Shown here in pieces: positions 43,295 to 56,392 of a stretch of DNA of 64,000 bases. Under the pieces are notes generated by a model. The model was not told the DNA's origin, ran no database searches, and saw nothing but the letters and a program-made list of their open reading frames with translations. The DNA is taken from the NCBI RefSeq assembly GCF_017591425.1, contig NW_024466409.1, positions 1,302,001 to 1,366,000 of the forward strand, in the 5' to 3' direction. The DNA is from Ochotona curzoniae (lineage: Eukaryota > Chordata > Mammalia > Lagomorpha > Ochotonidae). Positions within the stretch are counted from its first letter, which is position 1. Every line of letters starts with the position of its first letter. Made by a program: the position numbers and the translations under genes.

Positions 43295-44536
43295 TAGATC
43301 AGCTGAGAAACAAGATGGCTGAATAGAGTAAGGACACATTTAAACAGAGAATCATTAGACAGAGTGGAGCAGAGGCTGTGATTCCAGGAAATAAGAGGTG
43401 GCAGATCAATGGCAGAGGTAGACCTGGAGACCTGTGGACATGGAGAAGCAGCAGAGATAGAGGAGCAGTGTGGTACTGGCCAGATAAGTCAGCAACCAGA
43501 GCTCTAACAGTGGTCAGGTTGGAAGGGGAGCTCACTGGGAGTTCAGGAGGTAAACTCAGATTTTGACTGCCTATCCTGCTGATTTGCTTGATTTGACCAC
43601 AAAGAGAAGCAGAGTGGGAGAGCCTAAGCAGGTAGGTGCAGAAACAGGGTGATTTCAGGGCTCGGATTATCTGGTCCAAAGCTCTACCAGTGTCTCACTG
43701 GGTGCCACTTTGCCTACTGAGTAAAAGGCTTTGGTGGGGGGAGGGGGCAGTCCATCTCAACACATTGCACTGGTCTCACAGTAAAAGAGTAATGACTTGG
43801 CATCCTACAGATTCCACTCCAAATAGGTACGGGTGGCCTTCAGACCTAATGGCCAGCAGGCTCAGACCTCCACCAGTACCACATTGGGTGCCATTTTGTG
43901 TACTGAGGAAAAGGCTATGGGGATAAAGGAACACTAGCAAGCTGCACAGGCAATGTGACAAGAGAGAATTCATTCCAGCTCAACACTTTGCTCTGGTGTC
44001 ACAAGAAAAATAGTACCAACTTGATAACCTATGTGTTCAACCCAAAATTGGTCTGGGTGGCCTTCAGACCTAATGGCTAGCAGGTTCTGGCAAAATCAAC
44101 ACCACGGACAACCTATTGATTTAGGACAGCTGGTATCTCCTTAATCCTGGGCACTACTTGAACCAGGAGTGAGAGAAAGGCTGTTCAGGCAATGGTGAGT
44201 CAGCAGCCCAAGATCATAGGGTGTGGAAAGTGGTGAGCCAGGAGCTGGGGCTAGGGAGACCTATGGAAGTAGACACAAGAGCCCAGGACTGAAATTCACT
44301 GGAATGAATGGCACAAATCATTGCAAATGAAGACCCAGATACCAAACACAATCAGTAAAACTGACCTGTTGACCAGTTGGCAGCACAGCTTAGAAACCAC
44401 CCTTGAAGAGAGGAATTTGCTAACCAGAATAGCAGTGACCAAGAGTGAAAGAAGAGAAAGAGGCACAGTAATTATTACTGATGACTCCCTTGCAAATGAG
44501 CAAAATCCTTTGTCATCCTGAGAATTAACTGAGAGA
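43295..44536 (+). mobile_element. L1 5' UTR, left half (split)
   Basis: It starts near 'aagatggctgaatagagtaagg', related to the start of the 35873 element, and has three degenerate internal repeats of a 'gggtggccttcagacctaatggc' block at about 43826, 44047 and, weaker, in between. The element is interrupted at 44537 and resumes at 45308. Confidence 0.7.
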
Positions 44537-45307
44537 ATGCCTAATGCCTCCTGGATGCCAGGAGAAAGCAGAACAGGGCTCATTATTCACCCAGGCCTTC
44601 AGGAGAATTATTCCGCATGACCAGGGGAGACAGGCAGTCCCCAACACCAGCTAGGCAGTGCCTGATGTGAGTGTAAGTCAGAAATATTTGTCATCCTTGA
44701 GCTGCCTTTGTAATATATCCTCAGTGTTTGAACAGCTCATCCTTGCCCGAGTCCCATATGCTCAAAGGGAAAAGTGGCATGCGGTTTGTTTGACTTCCTT
44801 AGACAGGGAGACAACAAAGTCAATAGGTCTTGTCACCACTGCCCTGTCCTGCACCACAGACAACTAAGCAGGACAAGAGCTGTGGAGTCCAGGTGGTTGC
44901 AGGGCGTGCAGATTCTGGTCCCGCTCCGGTACTGACCAGCTGTGGCACTGTGGATCACTCCATGCCTGAACATGGAGGACAGGAATCCCAGGTTGAACCT
45001 GTTAAGATTGCTTCAGGCATCCTGCACTGATCACCACAAAAGGTCTATGTAACTTGTTATGATCTGTGTCTAATAAACTCGTAGGAGACACACAAGCACT
45101 GGCCTCAGAGACCACACAATTCGCAGTCCTGGTGTTACAAGGGGCTTTCTTGCAAACACTAAGGTTTTGTCATAAAGAGGGTAGAAACAAAGCCCTTAGG
45201 CTGTTCCTGGTATCCAAAAGGGCTTTGATTTGGAACATGATTCATATGCGCCTTGTTTTTTCCCTAATTATTCTACAATAAAAGCAGTGTGCAGATGGAA
45301 AAAATAA
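44537..45307 (+). mobile_element. Retrocopy of an unidentified polyadenylated transcript
   Basis: This 771-base insert is flanked by a perfect 16-base direct repeat (AGAATTAACTGAGAGA at 44521-44536 and 45308-45323). It ends in an A-rich run (45299-45307) that follows AATAAA at 45277-45282 by the normal distance. The host L1 is continuous once the insert is removed. It has no long frame, no LTR ends and no resemblance to SINE or L1 that I can see. A second AATAAA lies at 45072-45077. It is a processed copy of some RNA, mostly non-coding or 3' UTR. Confidence 0.75.
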
Positions 45308-45625
45308 AGAATTAACTGAGAGAGACATCGAGGAAATGGGGGACAAAGAATTTTAAAAAGTTGTTACAAAGCTTCTTAACAACAAGGGTGTATACATAAG
45401 TTCAAGGTACTTAAAGAATTTGTCATATAGGAAATAGCAATACTGAAACAAAATCAAGCTGATTCATTAGAATTGAATGACACATAAAAACATTTCAATA
45501 TTAGCATTTCAAGATGAAAGAGACTGATAAAATGCCCGAAAATGTTCAAAAGGATTGCCATCAAGTGACTCAACAAGAGGCAAATACTTGAATTAAAGAA
45601 CTCCATCCATAACATGAACGAAATA
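45308..45625 (+). mobile_element. L1 5' UTR into ORF1 start, right half
   Basis: It resumes the L1 of 43295-44536: 'gagagagacatcgaggaaatgggggacaaagaatt' and 'gtgactcaacaagaggcaaatacttgaattaaagaactccatc' resemble the coiled-coil region of L1 ORF1. The frame is broken. Confidence 0.65.
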
Positions 45626-45769
45626 ATCTTTATCAGGCTTGGCTATGGCAGTCCTCCTTTACTTGGTTGGTTGTCTGTTCTGGTGCTCCAGCTCCAGCTA
45701 TGGATATTCTTGTTCTAGTAACTCTAGGGCTGCTCCTTTCATATACCCTTATAATTAAGGACGAAAAAA

Positions 45770-45995
45770 CAATGTTTCACTCTGGCTAACCTTGGTGTGC
45801 TTAACCACACTTCTTTATTTAATCTTGCCCATCTCTATCAATAGTCCTCTCATGAAGTGTTCCTTAGTTACTACTCTTTGAGTCATTTATTAACTCCAGG
45901 GGCCTCAAAGGTGTGTAAAAGAGAATAACTTTGAAGAGCAAGTAAAACATTGAATGCTGGGTTGATGGGGCTCAGCTCTGAAACTCAATGCCTGT
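45770..45995 (+). repeat. Unnamed dispersed repeat, copy 2
   Basis: 'aaccttggtgtgcttaaccac', 'atagtcctctcatgaagtg' and 'gctcagctctgaaactcaa' pair with 15165-15400 in order and orientation. Confidence 0.55.
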
Positions 45996-46004
45996 AAGGT
46001 ATTA

Positions 46005-46262
46005 TTGGGGTCTCCCGTCCCTCAGAAGAAATCACCTGACACTGGAGAGCATCTCAGAGGCGCTTTATTCAGACCTTCCATTAAAACCGTTATGTCTGTT
46101 AATTCCGTTGCACAGAAGCCCCTCCCCCCCAAAACTCCTGGCTTATATATCAATCCTATCCAATTAGCTTAAAGATCACCAAGGCACGCCAATCAGGGCA
46201 AAGGGCCAATCATAGGGCAAGATGTATAGTTAAAAACACCGTATTAGTCTTTCCTCCACTCC
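46005..46262 (-). mobile_element. ERV solo LTR, class I-like
   Basis: On the minus strand there are two CCAAT-type boxes (GATTGGCC, GATTGGCG), a TATA box GATATATAAGCC, a GAATAAAGCGCC polyadenylation signal about 80 bases further on, and an end 'gggacgggagacccc'. This order of signals identifies an LTR. No viral genes adjoin it. Class is a guess from style. Confidence 0.7.
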
Positions 46263-46519
46263 ATGAAGGTTGTTTTTAAGTTTTATTGGTCACACAGATG
46301 AAATATTTTAGATTTATTTTTCCTGGAATTTCTTACTATATTTCAAGATATAGTGGCATTATGCTACTTTGTTCTAATTTAAATATAATTTATGGCAAGA
46401 ACTTTCAAATATTCAGTGAAGTTCTTCAGTTTTTTGTTTTTAAGAGAATACATGTAAACAATTGAAGTAAGCATGCTATCTATGAAATACTTGAAATTCA
46501 TTATGTATACACATGTGAT

Positions 46520-48774
46520 AAGCGATGTTAGATTACTGCACATGATAATATTAACAAATTAAAAGTATACTTATAACTTTAGTATTCAGAACTGACAACA
46601 ATAGAAGAAATAGGAACAGAAAGGCTAATGTCTCACCTGGAGGATGAGATTTGAGTCTTAAAATTTGCATACACTCCTCAGAGACAATTTGAATTTGCAT
46701 ATACTTCTTGGACACTTGCAGCAAAAGAATACATGCACATGCATTACTGTTTTGTGTAAAAGGAAAAAGGAAAAGAAAATATGGTAGTTGTGACATGATG
46801 ATCCTGGGATGGCTTTATGAAATACTTCAGTCTTTCCACAAGTACCACAATGAAAGTTTGTATCACTTGACATCACTACTTCAGTTTCAAAACAAAATAC
46901 ATCTAAAAGAATTACTTAAAGCAATCATTAGTTTCACTAACTGGCAATTAAGGGCTCCCTCAATGTAATTACTGTTTGAAAGGTGCACCAAATGGGTCAG
47001 AATGTGACAGGAGAGACCAATATGTAAGTGGAAATGGAGCAGAGTCAGAAACACCATCTCCATGTGGGATTGTGTTCAAAGGGCGCTGGTCCCTTGAGTT
47101 TCCTGCAGCTTCTACAGAGGAAATAACAGGAGCCCTCCAGCATTTAGCTGAGTCTCCTGGAGCCATTTCCCAAATGAGAGGCCAGAGAATTATCCTGTGG
47201 AATGACTCAGTCTCAGAAAGCTCTCTTTATCAGCAGAATTCATTTTCCTCCCTTGGTTTCCTGCATCCAAGGGATGCTGAAGCTTCCCTCAGAAAAGGAA
47301 GGAGACATGCAATGTGAGAGCTGGAAGCCCTCTGATGCTGGATTTCTGATAGGATCCATCTGAATTTTCTCTTTTCCAATCTGTCTCTTCATATTCTCAA
47401 ATCTTTTTGTCCTGACCATTTAAATCAGCTGTCCTGTTTCCTCTTACATTCTTTCAGGAAGCAGGATGGCAAATAGGCATTGCTACCCAGGACTGGGTTC
47501 CTGAGAACCAGAGTTCCATTGCTTATTTGGTTACAATGTCACCTTCTTTCCAAATTTGAGTATCTGAATCATCTGAATCATTGTATGCAATGCAACAAGG
47601 TACTAGTATGTTCAGACTTAAGGAAATATACCCACACATAATAAAACACTATTTCCAATCCAGGGCATAAAAGACTGTGAAATTAAGGGTTAAACTTGCA
47701 CAGATACAGGCCATATTTGCACAGAGAGAATGGTTGTCTAGATGGATGAAGAGATGCCTTTTGTACTGTTACTGTTAACATACAACATCTGAGTGTGAAA
47801 TTCAGGGAATAGAAATAACATTTTTTTTTTAAAAGAACTCTACACTCCTCTTTCCTTATAATATGACGTGGGGGGTTTATTTGTATCCTATCAGAAACCA
47901 AAAGTAAAAGTCTTCTACAGATAAAGGATCTAGAAGTCACTTTCAGGTAGTAAATGGATGGTTAAGAATGAAATGGAATTAAGGCAAATGAAGACTACCC
48001 ATTACATCTTCTTACATCCACATACTTCTTAGCATTTTCCTCTAAGTATCATTGAATCACTTCTCATCTTCATCAGTGTGTTATTTCTTTTTCTGCTTGC
48101 AGCTTGCTTCTTTCTTGTCACTATTAAGAAGCAATCATTCACATTCAGCAAAAAGAATTCAAAGAAAAATATAATTTTAAAAGGTAAGACCTATTCCTTT
48201 TGGTCACAATATGTTTTAATGCTCCAAAAACAGGCTTGATCGAGCAATAACCTTAAGGAGATGGTTTATTAGACCTCAACAAAAGGCCCCAATGTTTTAG
48301 AGACCACATCAACAAATATTGATGATCCTTAATTGCTAGAAAGCTGACCTCACACAGATGTGCCTACTTGGTGACCAGGCACATTGCCGTCCAGCCTGAA
48401 GGGAGGAGGAGGAACAGAAAAAAAGGAGACTATATATCTGTTATTCTCAATACCTCAATATTGATTGCATCACTTCTGCCGTTATTTCAATATCTAAAAA
48501 TATGCTGTCTTCCAAGATTGTGGGAGGTATGGGCATATTTTTTTGTATAAATTTTTCAGTGCTGTTACGTCACGTAAAGCAAATGGAGATGGGCAGATAG
48601 CAGCATCTTTAACCCCTGGTTATCTCTCACTATTTTGCTTACCTGCATCTATAAGGAGCTCTGTTGAAATAACAAATAATACTGCACAGCCCAAAAATGA
48701 TGTCTCTAATTGAATTGAAGGCAGACCAAGGGTTAACATTGTGTCAGCATTTCATAACATAATCTCTCAAAGCA

Positions 48775-48807
<33 letters not shown>

Positions 48808-49720
48808 CATGCTGATCTGTCTTGCAAATAAAATCAAATAAACTTAGAAATGCAGTAAGGAGCCTTAACATATCCTTCATTAAGCATACCATCTGTGATA
48901 TTAAACTAGGAGATCACATTAGTGTACACAATGGCCTACACTATAGATCGTTTTAATATTACATCACATTTTTATGCACTCACTTATTAGGATGCAATAT
49001 GCATGTGTTATAATCCTATCTTATTTTGTCATCCATATATGAATCATGGGATCATGACATTTTAAACATATGGAACTGTTCCTTCACTGTAAAATGATTT
49101 TATTGGGCTATTCCTTAAAGTTTTACCTTGATTCTCCTCAATTAGTAACTTGCACCAAGATCCACTCAAACTGTACCATATATAAACCATTTTTGTTTAT
49201 TATTATAATATTCCACCATATGGAAGTGCTGAGATTTGTTGCTTTAAACAGAATAGAACATATTTGGTTTGCTTCCAACATGACCATTACACATAAAGCA
49301 GACATAAAGCAGTACATAGGATGGATTGGTTGATAAGTAGACATGACTGCAGAAAATAAAAAAGGGGCTTCCCAAATAGTGTGTCAGTTTTTCTTTACAG
49401 CCTTCAATAAGAGAAAGATCTAGTTTCATTAAATACTGATGGAAACTTAAGTTATGAATTAACTTATCTCACCATTCTAATAGGAGTTTTGTGTACACCT
49501 CTTATTGATGTTTATGACATCTGCCTTCTTACTGCCTTCATGTGGTCTTTCCTCTGTGTGTTTGCTTTAATTTCCTCTTCTGATTGAGATATAAGGCACA
49601 CTAGATTAAAGTCCACCATGCTGGACTCAATTTAACATGTTTTAAAAACTCCAGATCCAAACACAATCAAATTATAGGGTAATGAGCTTAGGATTGTTTT
49701 TTCTGTTGCATAGGTAATGA
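46520..49720 (+). repeat. Segmental duplication, copy 1
   Basis: This is collinear with 53545-57390 in the same orientation, about 7 kb apart. The best conserved part is 47040-47340 ('accatctccatgtgggattgtg' onward, over 90 percent by eye). A (GT)n tract occurs at 48775-48800. I find no coding exon: the open frame at 46976-47317 has no recognised domain and its partner frame in copy 2 differs. Origin unknown. Confidence 0.85.
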
Positions 49721-50104
49721 GGACCAGCACACAATTAGAAATGATGTTTAAAGAGGGGAGCAGACAGTTGCATTTCCATGAATGCAATGAAGTGCAGAGG
49801 AAACCACTCTAGGGCATACTGGTTGGTAGGTTTGGTGTAAACCATCACGTGAGGGTAGTAAGTCAAGAGAGATGTGGGAATGAGATGTTTCTCTTGGTGA
49901 CAGAGAGGCTAATTATGGAAATATATATAGTGCTTCATAATAGGGGGACACTGGGATCCACCTCCTTAAATTATAGTAAAACATTGGAAAGTTTTTGTGT
50001 GCTACAGCTTCACTTTATTCTTATGGAATGTATGGGACGAACACATGAAAAAATTCAAACATCATTGGCTGCTGAGAAAATAATTTTAAAAATTAAAACC
50101 AGAG
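49721..50104. other. Unassigned stretch
   Basis: No gene or named repeat is recognised. Confidence 0.3.
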
Positions 50105-50370
50105 TTGATGCAGAGGAAAGCTGCCCTTTGGACACAGATTTACATCCTAGCTGCTCCACTTCTGATTCAGCTCCCTGCCAATGTGCCTGGTAAAGCTGTA
50201 GGAGATGTCCCATGTGGTTGGGCCCCTATTAAGCACATAGGAGACCTGAGGGAAGCTCCTGTCCCCTGGCTTTGGCTTAGCTTGGCCCTGGTTGTCACCT
50301 GGGAATGAACTTGCAAATCTAAAATCTCTCTTTCCTTCTCTTAACTCTGCCTTCCAAAAACCAAAATAAG
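50105..50370 (+). mobile_element. C-SINE, body and tail
   Basis: 'ctagctgctccacttctgattcagctccctgc', 'gagacctgagggaagctcctg', 'gttgtcacctgggaatgaac' and 'ttcttctctt'-like CT section are in order. The head is degraded. Confidence 0.75.
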
Positions 50371-51065
50371 ACAAAATACACTCACGTATCCTTTAAGACT
50401 GGCAAAAATAATAAGTTAAGAAACTGGCATAAGTTTTGACAAAAATTTGGAGAACACAGTTCTTGCATTCATCTCTTTATTACAGTAAATTGGTACACAA
50501 ATTACAGGATAAGGCAGGCAGCTAGACTAAGGCCCAAATTTGAAAGCCACACATCCCCTACCCAATGGAATGCTATCTGCCTACCTGTCAAATTAACCCT
50601 TCTCTGTGCTTTGCCAGTTTGAATTGGGTCAGGTACCGTGTAACGACTCCCCTTTCAATTTTCGCAAGAACCCACAACTTGGGAAGGGCTCTTTCTCTCA
50701 AGCTTCTTGCAGACATAGAAAAACTGGATACTGGAATGGACTCCCCTAACCTGGTCTTCTCCCTTTCCAGCCTAATAGGTTACTGAACATGGCTTTTGTG
50801 TGTCTGTGATTTCCTTATATTCTATCTAAACTTTATTTTTTATAAGTTGTATTTGTACCTGTAATTAGAATGATTTTCCAGGTAAGAGGCCAGAGCCTGT
50901 AATGATGATTTGGGGTATGATCACTCTCTTGATATAACATATACATATATATAAAAACAAATATTTGGTTACTTGGAGAGTGAACCAGCAGGTAGAAATA
51001 TTACAATATATATGAATACATAAATGTAAATATAAAATAATATAAATAAATGTATATAGGGAAGG
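50371..51065. other. Unassigned stretch
   Basis: The part from 50500 to 50860 reads like an old LTR or a transcript copy ('ggtcaggtaccgtgtaacgac', then 'ctttattttttataagttg') but I cannot assign it. Confidence 0.3.
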
Positions 51066-52295
51066 GAGGGAAGATGCATTTATTACACTTACGCAGCATC
51101 ATATTGAATGGGGAAAAGCTGAAAGCGTGTCCACTAAGATTCTGAACCAGTTAGGGATGCTCACTCTCAACTCTTCAATATAGCTCTGGAAGTTTTAGCC
51201 ATAACTATTGGGCAGCAAAAACAAACTCACAGGAATACATTTAGAAAGGATGAAGCTAAATTATCTCTGTTTTCATTTGATATGATACAAAAAAACAGGG
51301 GATAAAGGGATTCCACTAAGAGACAATTGGAACTCATGAAAGAGTTTGGTGGAGTTACGGGATATAAAACAACACAAAAATCAGTACCCACATATACAGT
51401 ACAATGCCACAGTGACCAAACAGCTTCTGTGATCAGTCCCATAAAACAGGAACAACAAAAAAAATAAGATACTTTAATATAAATTGAACCGAGGATTTGA
51501 AAAATAGTATAACGAGTGTTACAAAATGTTAGTTAAAGATATAAACCTACATGAATAGAAAGTTATCAAGGCTGAGTGATTGGAATAACTAATATGAACA
51601 AAATGCCCATATTGGATCTATCACCGTGCAACAGCAGGTTAAGCATATGAATGAATCACTGTCCTCCCAGCTGCTCCCATTCCAGTGCAGCTCCCTGATG
51701 TTGACCGTGGAAACAGCAGAGGCTTGCTGGAGTTCTTGGGTCACTGCAGTCACTGGGAGCCCTGGAGGAAGCTCCTGGCTTCGAGGATTGGATCATCTCA
51801 GCTCTGGCCATTGTGGTGATTTGGAGAGTGAACAACAGGTGGAAAAATCTCTCTCTCTCTCCCCCCACTCTGACTTTCCTTCACCTTGTAATCCTGATTT
51901 CAAACAAAAAATAAATAAGAAGAACTTTTAAGTATCCATATTACTTAAAGAAGTTTAAAGTTTCAATGTGATATCAATGAAAATAGCAAGTACACTCTTC
52001 TGAGATCCAGAACAAGCTATATGAAAATTCATATGGAAACACAAGTGAAAGGAAATACTTAAAATGTTTTTGAATAACACACATAAACCAAAGAAATAAC
52101 AGTACTGGATTTCAAGACATACCTTGGGATACTATAATCAAAACAACCTGATACTGATACTAAAGTAAACACATAGATCAATAGAGAAAATTAGAAGTCA
52201 CAGAAATTAATCCCCACATCGACAACCTAATAATCTTTGGCACATGTGCTAAAATCAATCCTTAGAGAAAGCAGTCGCTTTTTAAAAATGTTGTT
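51066..52295 (+). mobile_element. L1 ORF2 remnant (reverse transcriptase region) with nested SINE
   Basis: 'atattgaatggggaaaagctgaaagc', 'gatgctcactctcaactcttc', 'tggaagttttagccataac' and 'gacaattggaactcatgaaagagtttggt' are from the reverse transcriptase and thumb region. After the C-SINE at 51614-51922 it resumes with 'tatccatattacttaaagaag', 'tcatatggaaacac' and 'atactgatactaaagtaaacacatagatcaatagag'. Many frameshifts; inactive. Confidence 0.85.
51614..51922 (+). mobile_element. C-SINE inserted in L1 ORF2
   Basis: Flanking copies of the L1 target are 'aaatgcccatatt' on the left and 'aagtatccatatt' on the right, a diverged target-site duplication. The body includes 'cccagctgctcccattccagtgcagctccctg' and 'gccctggaggaagctcctgg', then a CT tract and 'aaataaataag'. 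Confidence 0.85.
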
Positions 52296-52614
52296 TTGGA
52301 ACTGGCACAGTAGTCTAATGGCTAAGGTTCTCGCTTTACCTGTGCCTGGGATTCCATATGGGCACTGGTTTATGTCCTGGCAGCTCTGCTTTCCATACAG
52401 CTCCCAGCTGTGGTCTAAGAAATAAGTAGAGGAACGACCCAAAGCCTCAGGACCCTGCACCACGTGGAAGACATGGAAGAAGCTATTGGCTCTTGGCTTC
52501 AGATTGGCTCAGCATTGGCCCTTGTGGCAACCTGGGAAATGAATCAATTGGGGGGAAGATCTTCCTCTCTGTCTCCCATCCTCTCTGACTTTCCAATAAG
52601 AATAAAAATAAAAT
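52296..52614 (+). mobile_element. C-SINE, full length
   Basis: 'ggaactggcacagtagtctaatggctaaggttctcgc', 'ttccatatgggcactggtttatgtcctgg', 'ggaccctgcaccacgtggaagacatggaagaagc' and 'gatcttcctctctgtctcc' are all in place. Confidence 0.9.
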
Positions 52615-52649
52615 TAAAGCTTTAATAAAAAGCTGAAAAAATTCACCCA

Positions 52650-52995
52650 AGGAGCTTGTGTTGTGGTGAATCATGTTAGGACACTGCTTGCAAGCACAGT
52701 ATCACATATCCAAGTGCTAGTTCAAGGCCTGGTTGGTCAGCTTCCTGTCCTGCTCCCTCTTGACTCTCCTGAGAACATTACAGATGATGACTCAATTAGG
52801 TTGGCCTGTCATACACACGGAAGACTCGGATGCAGTTCCTATTAGATCCTGACTTTGGCCTGTCTTGATCCTAACTGCTGTGGTCAATTAGGGAATGCAC
52901 CAGGAGATGGAAGATTTCCTACTCAAATCCCTGCCATGTGTGTGTGAGTTTGTGTGTATGTGTGTGTTGACCCCTTCTCTCTTTCAGAATCATAG
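52650..52995 (+). mobile_element. C-SINE, old
   Basis: 'tgttgtggtgaatcatgttaggac', 'gtgctagttcaaggcctgg', 'ttcctgtcctgctccc', 'gtggtcaattagggaatgcaccaggag' and a CT/GT-rich end. Old subfamily, strongly diverged. Confidence 0.65.
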
Positions 52996-53544
52996 ATAAT
53001 TTTTAAACCCATTCATTTCTGTTTGTCCACATTCTACTTAGTTTCCTTTCAGTGAGAGAAATTATCTTGAATAATTTTCTCTAGTCATCAACATATTTTC
53101 CTCAATTTTACAACCTCTTTTCATCAGTCCTCTCCTCCTTCTACTCATAGCTACTCAGATAAGTCCTCCTTTTTCAGCTATATCATTAAATTATTTTTCT
53201 TCTGCTTAGGTTTGTATTTTTAATATGTAAAATGTGATAAATGTAAAATGCTTCTGTAATACATCTAATGATATCGATATTTAGCATGTTACTTCAAGTT
53301 AAATTACTTAGATATTTTCTGCTGAAAAACAAAATGCTGAAGAATTTCATTGAATATTTGAAAGGTCTTTACATAAATGATACTTCAATTAGGACAAAGT
53401 AATCTAAAATGGCTATGCCATGAAGGGTTATAAAAAATTCAGGAAAAATAAACCAAAACTATATAATCTGTGTGAAAAATAAAAATTAATAACAACTTCA
53501 TGGAGTGGAAGAAGGAAAAGTAATATAGCTTTTTCTATGCACCT

Positions 53545-56337
53545 TTGATAAGTGATGTTTAATTTATTGCACATTAATATTAACAAATTAAAAGGATAAC
53601 TATAACTTTACTATTAAGAACTAATAATAATAGAAGAAATAGCAATAAAAAGGTTAATGGCCCATCTAAAAGATGAGATTTGAGTCTTAAAACTTGCAGA
53701 TACTCCTCAGAGACTATTTAAATTCACATGCATTTCTCTGGCAATAATAGGATACATGCACATGCATTACTGCTTTGTGGAAAAACAAAAAATAAAATAT
53801 GATAGTCATGACAGGATGAACCTGGAATGGCCTTACACAATATTTCACACTTTCTGCAAAGTACCACAATGAAAGGCTCCAACATTTGACATCACTATCT
53901 ATTTTCAAAACAAAAAAATACTAAAAGTGATTACTTAAAGCAATTATTAGTGTCACTAACTGTAATTAAGGACTCCTTCAGGATAATTACTGTTAGAGTG
54001 GTGCATCAAATGGGTCAGAATGGGATGGGAGAGGCCAATATGTAAGCGGAAATAGAGCAGAGTCAGAAACACCATCTCCATGTGGGATTGTGTTCAAAGG
54101 GCTCTGGTCCCTTGAGTTTCCTGCAGCTTCTACAGAGGAAATAACAGGAGCCCTCCAGCATTTAGCTGAGTCTCCTGGAGCCATTTCCCAAATGAGAGGC
54201 CAGAGAATTATCTTGTGGAGTGACTCATTCTCAGAAAGCTCTTTGTCAGCAGAATTTGTTTTTCTGCATTGCTGTGCTGCATCCAAGAGATGATGGAGCT
54301 ATCCTCAGGAAAAGGAAGGAGATATGACATGTGAGAGCCGGAAGCCCTCTGATGCTGGATTTCTGATAGGCATCCACCTGACATTTCTCCTCTCTCATCT
54401 ATCTCCTCCTAGTTTCAAACGTCTTTGTCCTAATCATTCAAATGAGCTACAGAGGAGCGTGTGGGAGATTGCCCGTGGATCTCTGCCTGTCTGGGTATGT
54501 GGAAGGTCATAGACTCATGGCACACTGTGTCCCAAGGGAACACCCTGACAAAAATTCAGCTAATGGAGACCTAAATGCAACCTGTCCATGGGTCATAGAG
54601 TGGTAAGCTGCACCCCAGTCTCTCTTCTCTGTATCTGGATGAGCTGTTCTGGGACTCCCTTGATATCAACTGTGAGAAATCAGGTGCAGTCCACTTCACC
54701 TGCCCGCCTACCTGTTATACATAAGCCCAGGCGACGTGCCAGCTGTGAATGTTTTGTATGACCTGTGGCATGATTGGAGGAAGGTCTAGAGAAATAGAAG
54801 TGTCTTTTAGCCAAAGAGAGTGCCATTGTGGGGTGGTAGGAGTCATGGAAGATGCCCCCTGCTTTGTCCTTTTTTATTTTCTCTAAGTTTTGGCTTGCAC
54901 TACAATAATGGACATGATCCATCAGACTGTGGTGGTTGGTGCTCTGACCTCATCCACTTAGTGGTCATGGGGGCAAGCAGGTCAGGAAACTCCCAAAGGA
55001 AGAGAAGGTTGCCTCTAACATTCTTCTAGGAAACAGGATGAAATATAGACATTGTTACCCAGGATTGGGTCTCCTTTTTCATTTGGTTTCAATATTATCT
55101 TCTTTTGTATGCCTGGCAAGATCACAGTGGGAAATTATTGCCTCCAAACTTGAAGACATGAGTGGTACTATGCAATGCAACAATCTAACAATATGTCCAG
55201 ACTTAGGGAATATGCCCATGCAGAGTAAAACCCTTTTTCCACTCCTGGATTTAACAGACTGTGTACATGACAGTAATAGTTGCACAGAGACAAACCACAT
55301 TTGCATATATGGAAACCTGCTCAGATGGAGGAAGAGACACTATTTCTACTATCATTGTTAACATACAACATCCCAGTGTGTAATTCAGGGTGCAGAAATA
55401 AATATAAAACCAAGAAATCCACTCTTTTCTTCCCTTTTATTAACATGTGGGGCATTTGTCGTCCTAGTTGATCAGAAGCAAAAGTAAATGTATTCTACAA
55501 ATGAAGGATCTAGATGTCATCTCTTGAAATATTAAGTGGCTAGAAAAGGATGAAATGACAATTATTATGGCAAGTGAGACTAACCACACCATCTGCTTTC
55601 ATCCCCACATATCCTGGCATTTTTCTCCAAGTATCATTGAATCACTTCTCCTGTCATCTTCATCAGTGTTTTTGTCCTGCTTGTAAATTGCTTTTCTCTT
55701 GTCACTTTTAAGAAGCAATCACCCATGTTCAGCAAAAGGATTTCAAACAGGAACTTAATTTTAAGAGGCAAGGCATATTCTTTTTGGTCACACTATTGTC
55801 TCAATGTTCCAAATAGAGACTTGATAGTGTAATATCCTTCAGGAGAGGGTTTGCAAGACCTGGGCTGGAAGCTCTAAAGCTTTAAAAACCACAACTACAA
55901 ATACTGAAGCTTTCTAATTGCTAGAAATGTGACCTCACCCATCTGTTTCAACTTGGCGTCCATGTACATTGCTTTCCAGTGTGAGGTGAAGAAGAAAAAC
56001 TATATTTCTGATATTCTCAACACCTCGTATTGATTACATCACTTCAACCTTCTCATCATTCAATACCCAAAATATTGTGCCTTCCAGGACCATGCAATAT
56101 TTGGGATTTTTTTAAATATAAATTTCTCAGTGCTGTTATATAACATAAGGCAAGTGGTGATGGGCTGAAAGCAGCATCTTCAATCCCTGGTGGTCTCTCA
56201 CATATTTGGCTCACATACATCTTTATTGGGGGTTCCTTTGAGATAACAAACAATATTACACAGCACAAGAGCATGTATATTCAAGGAGAGCAGGGGCAAA
56301 CATTTGTTCCTGCTTTTCATGGTGTATTCTCTAAAAG

Positions 56338-56392
<55 letters not shown>

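Noticed and set aside
46976..47317. 113-codon open frame in the duplication core
   Set aside because: The partner copy at 54.0-54.3 kb does not keep the same frame from end to end, so protein-level selection is not supported.
51066..52295. Possible live reverse transcriptase
   Set aside because: L1 ORF2 similarity is clear, but stops, frameshifts and a SINE insertion break it.
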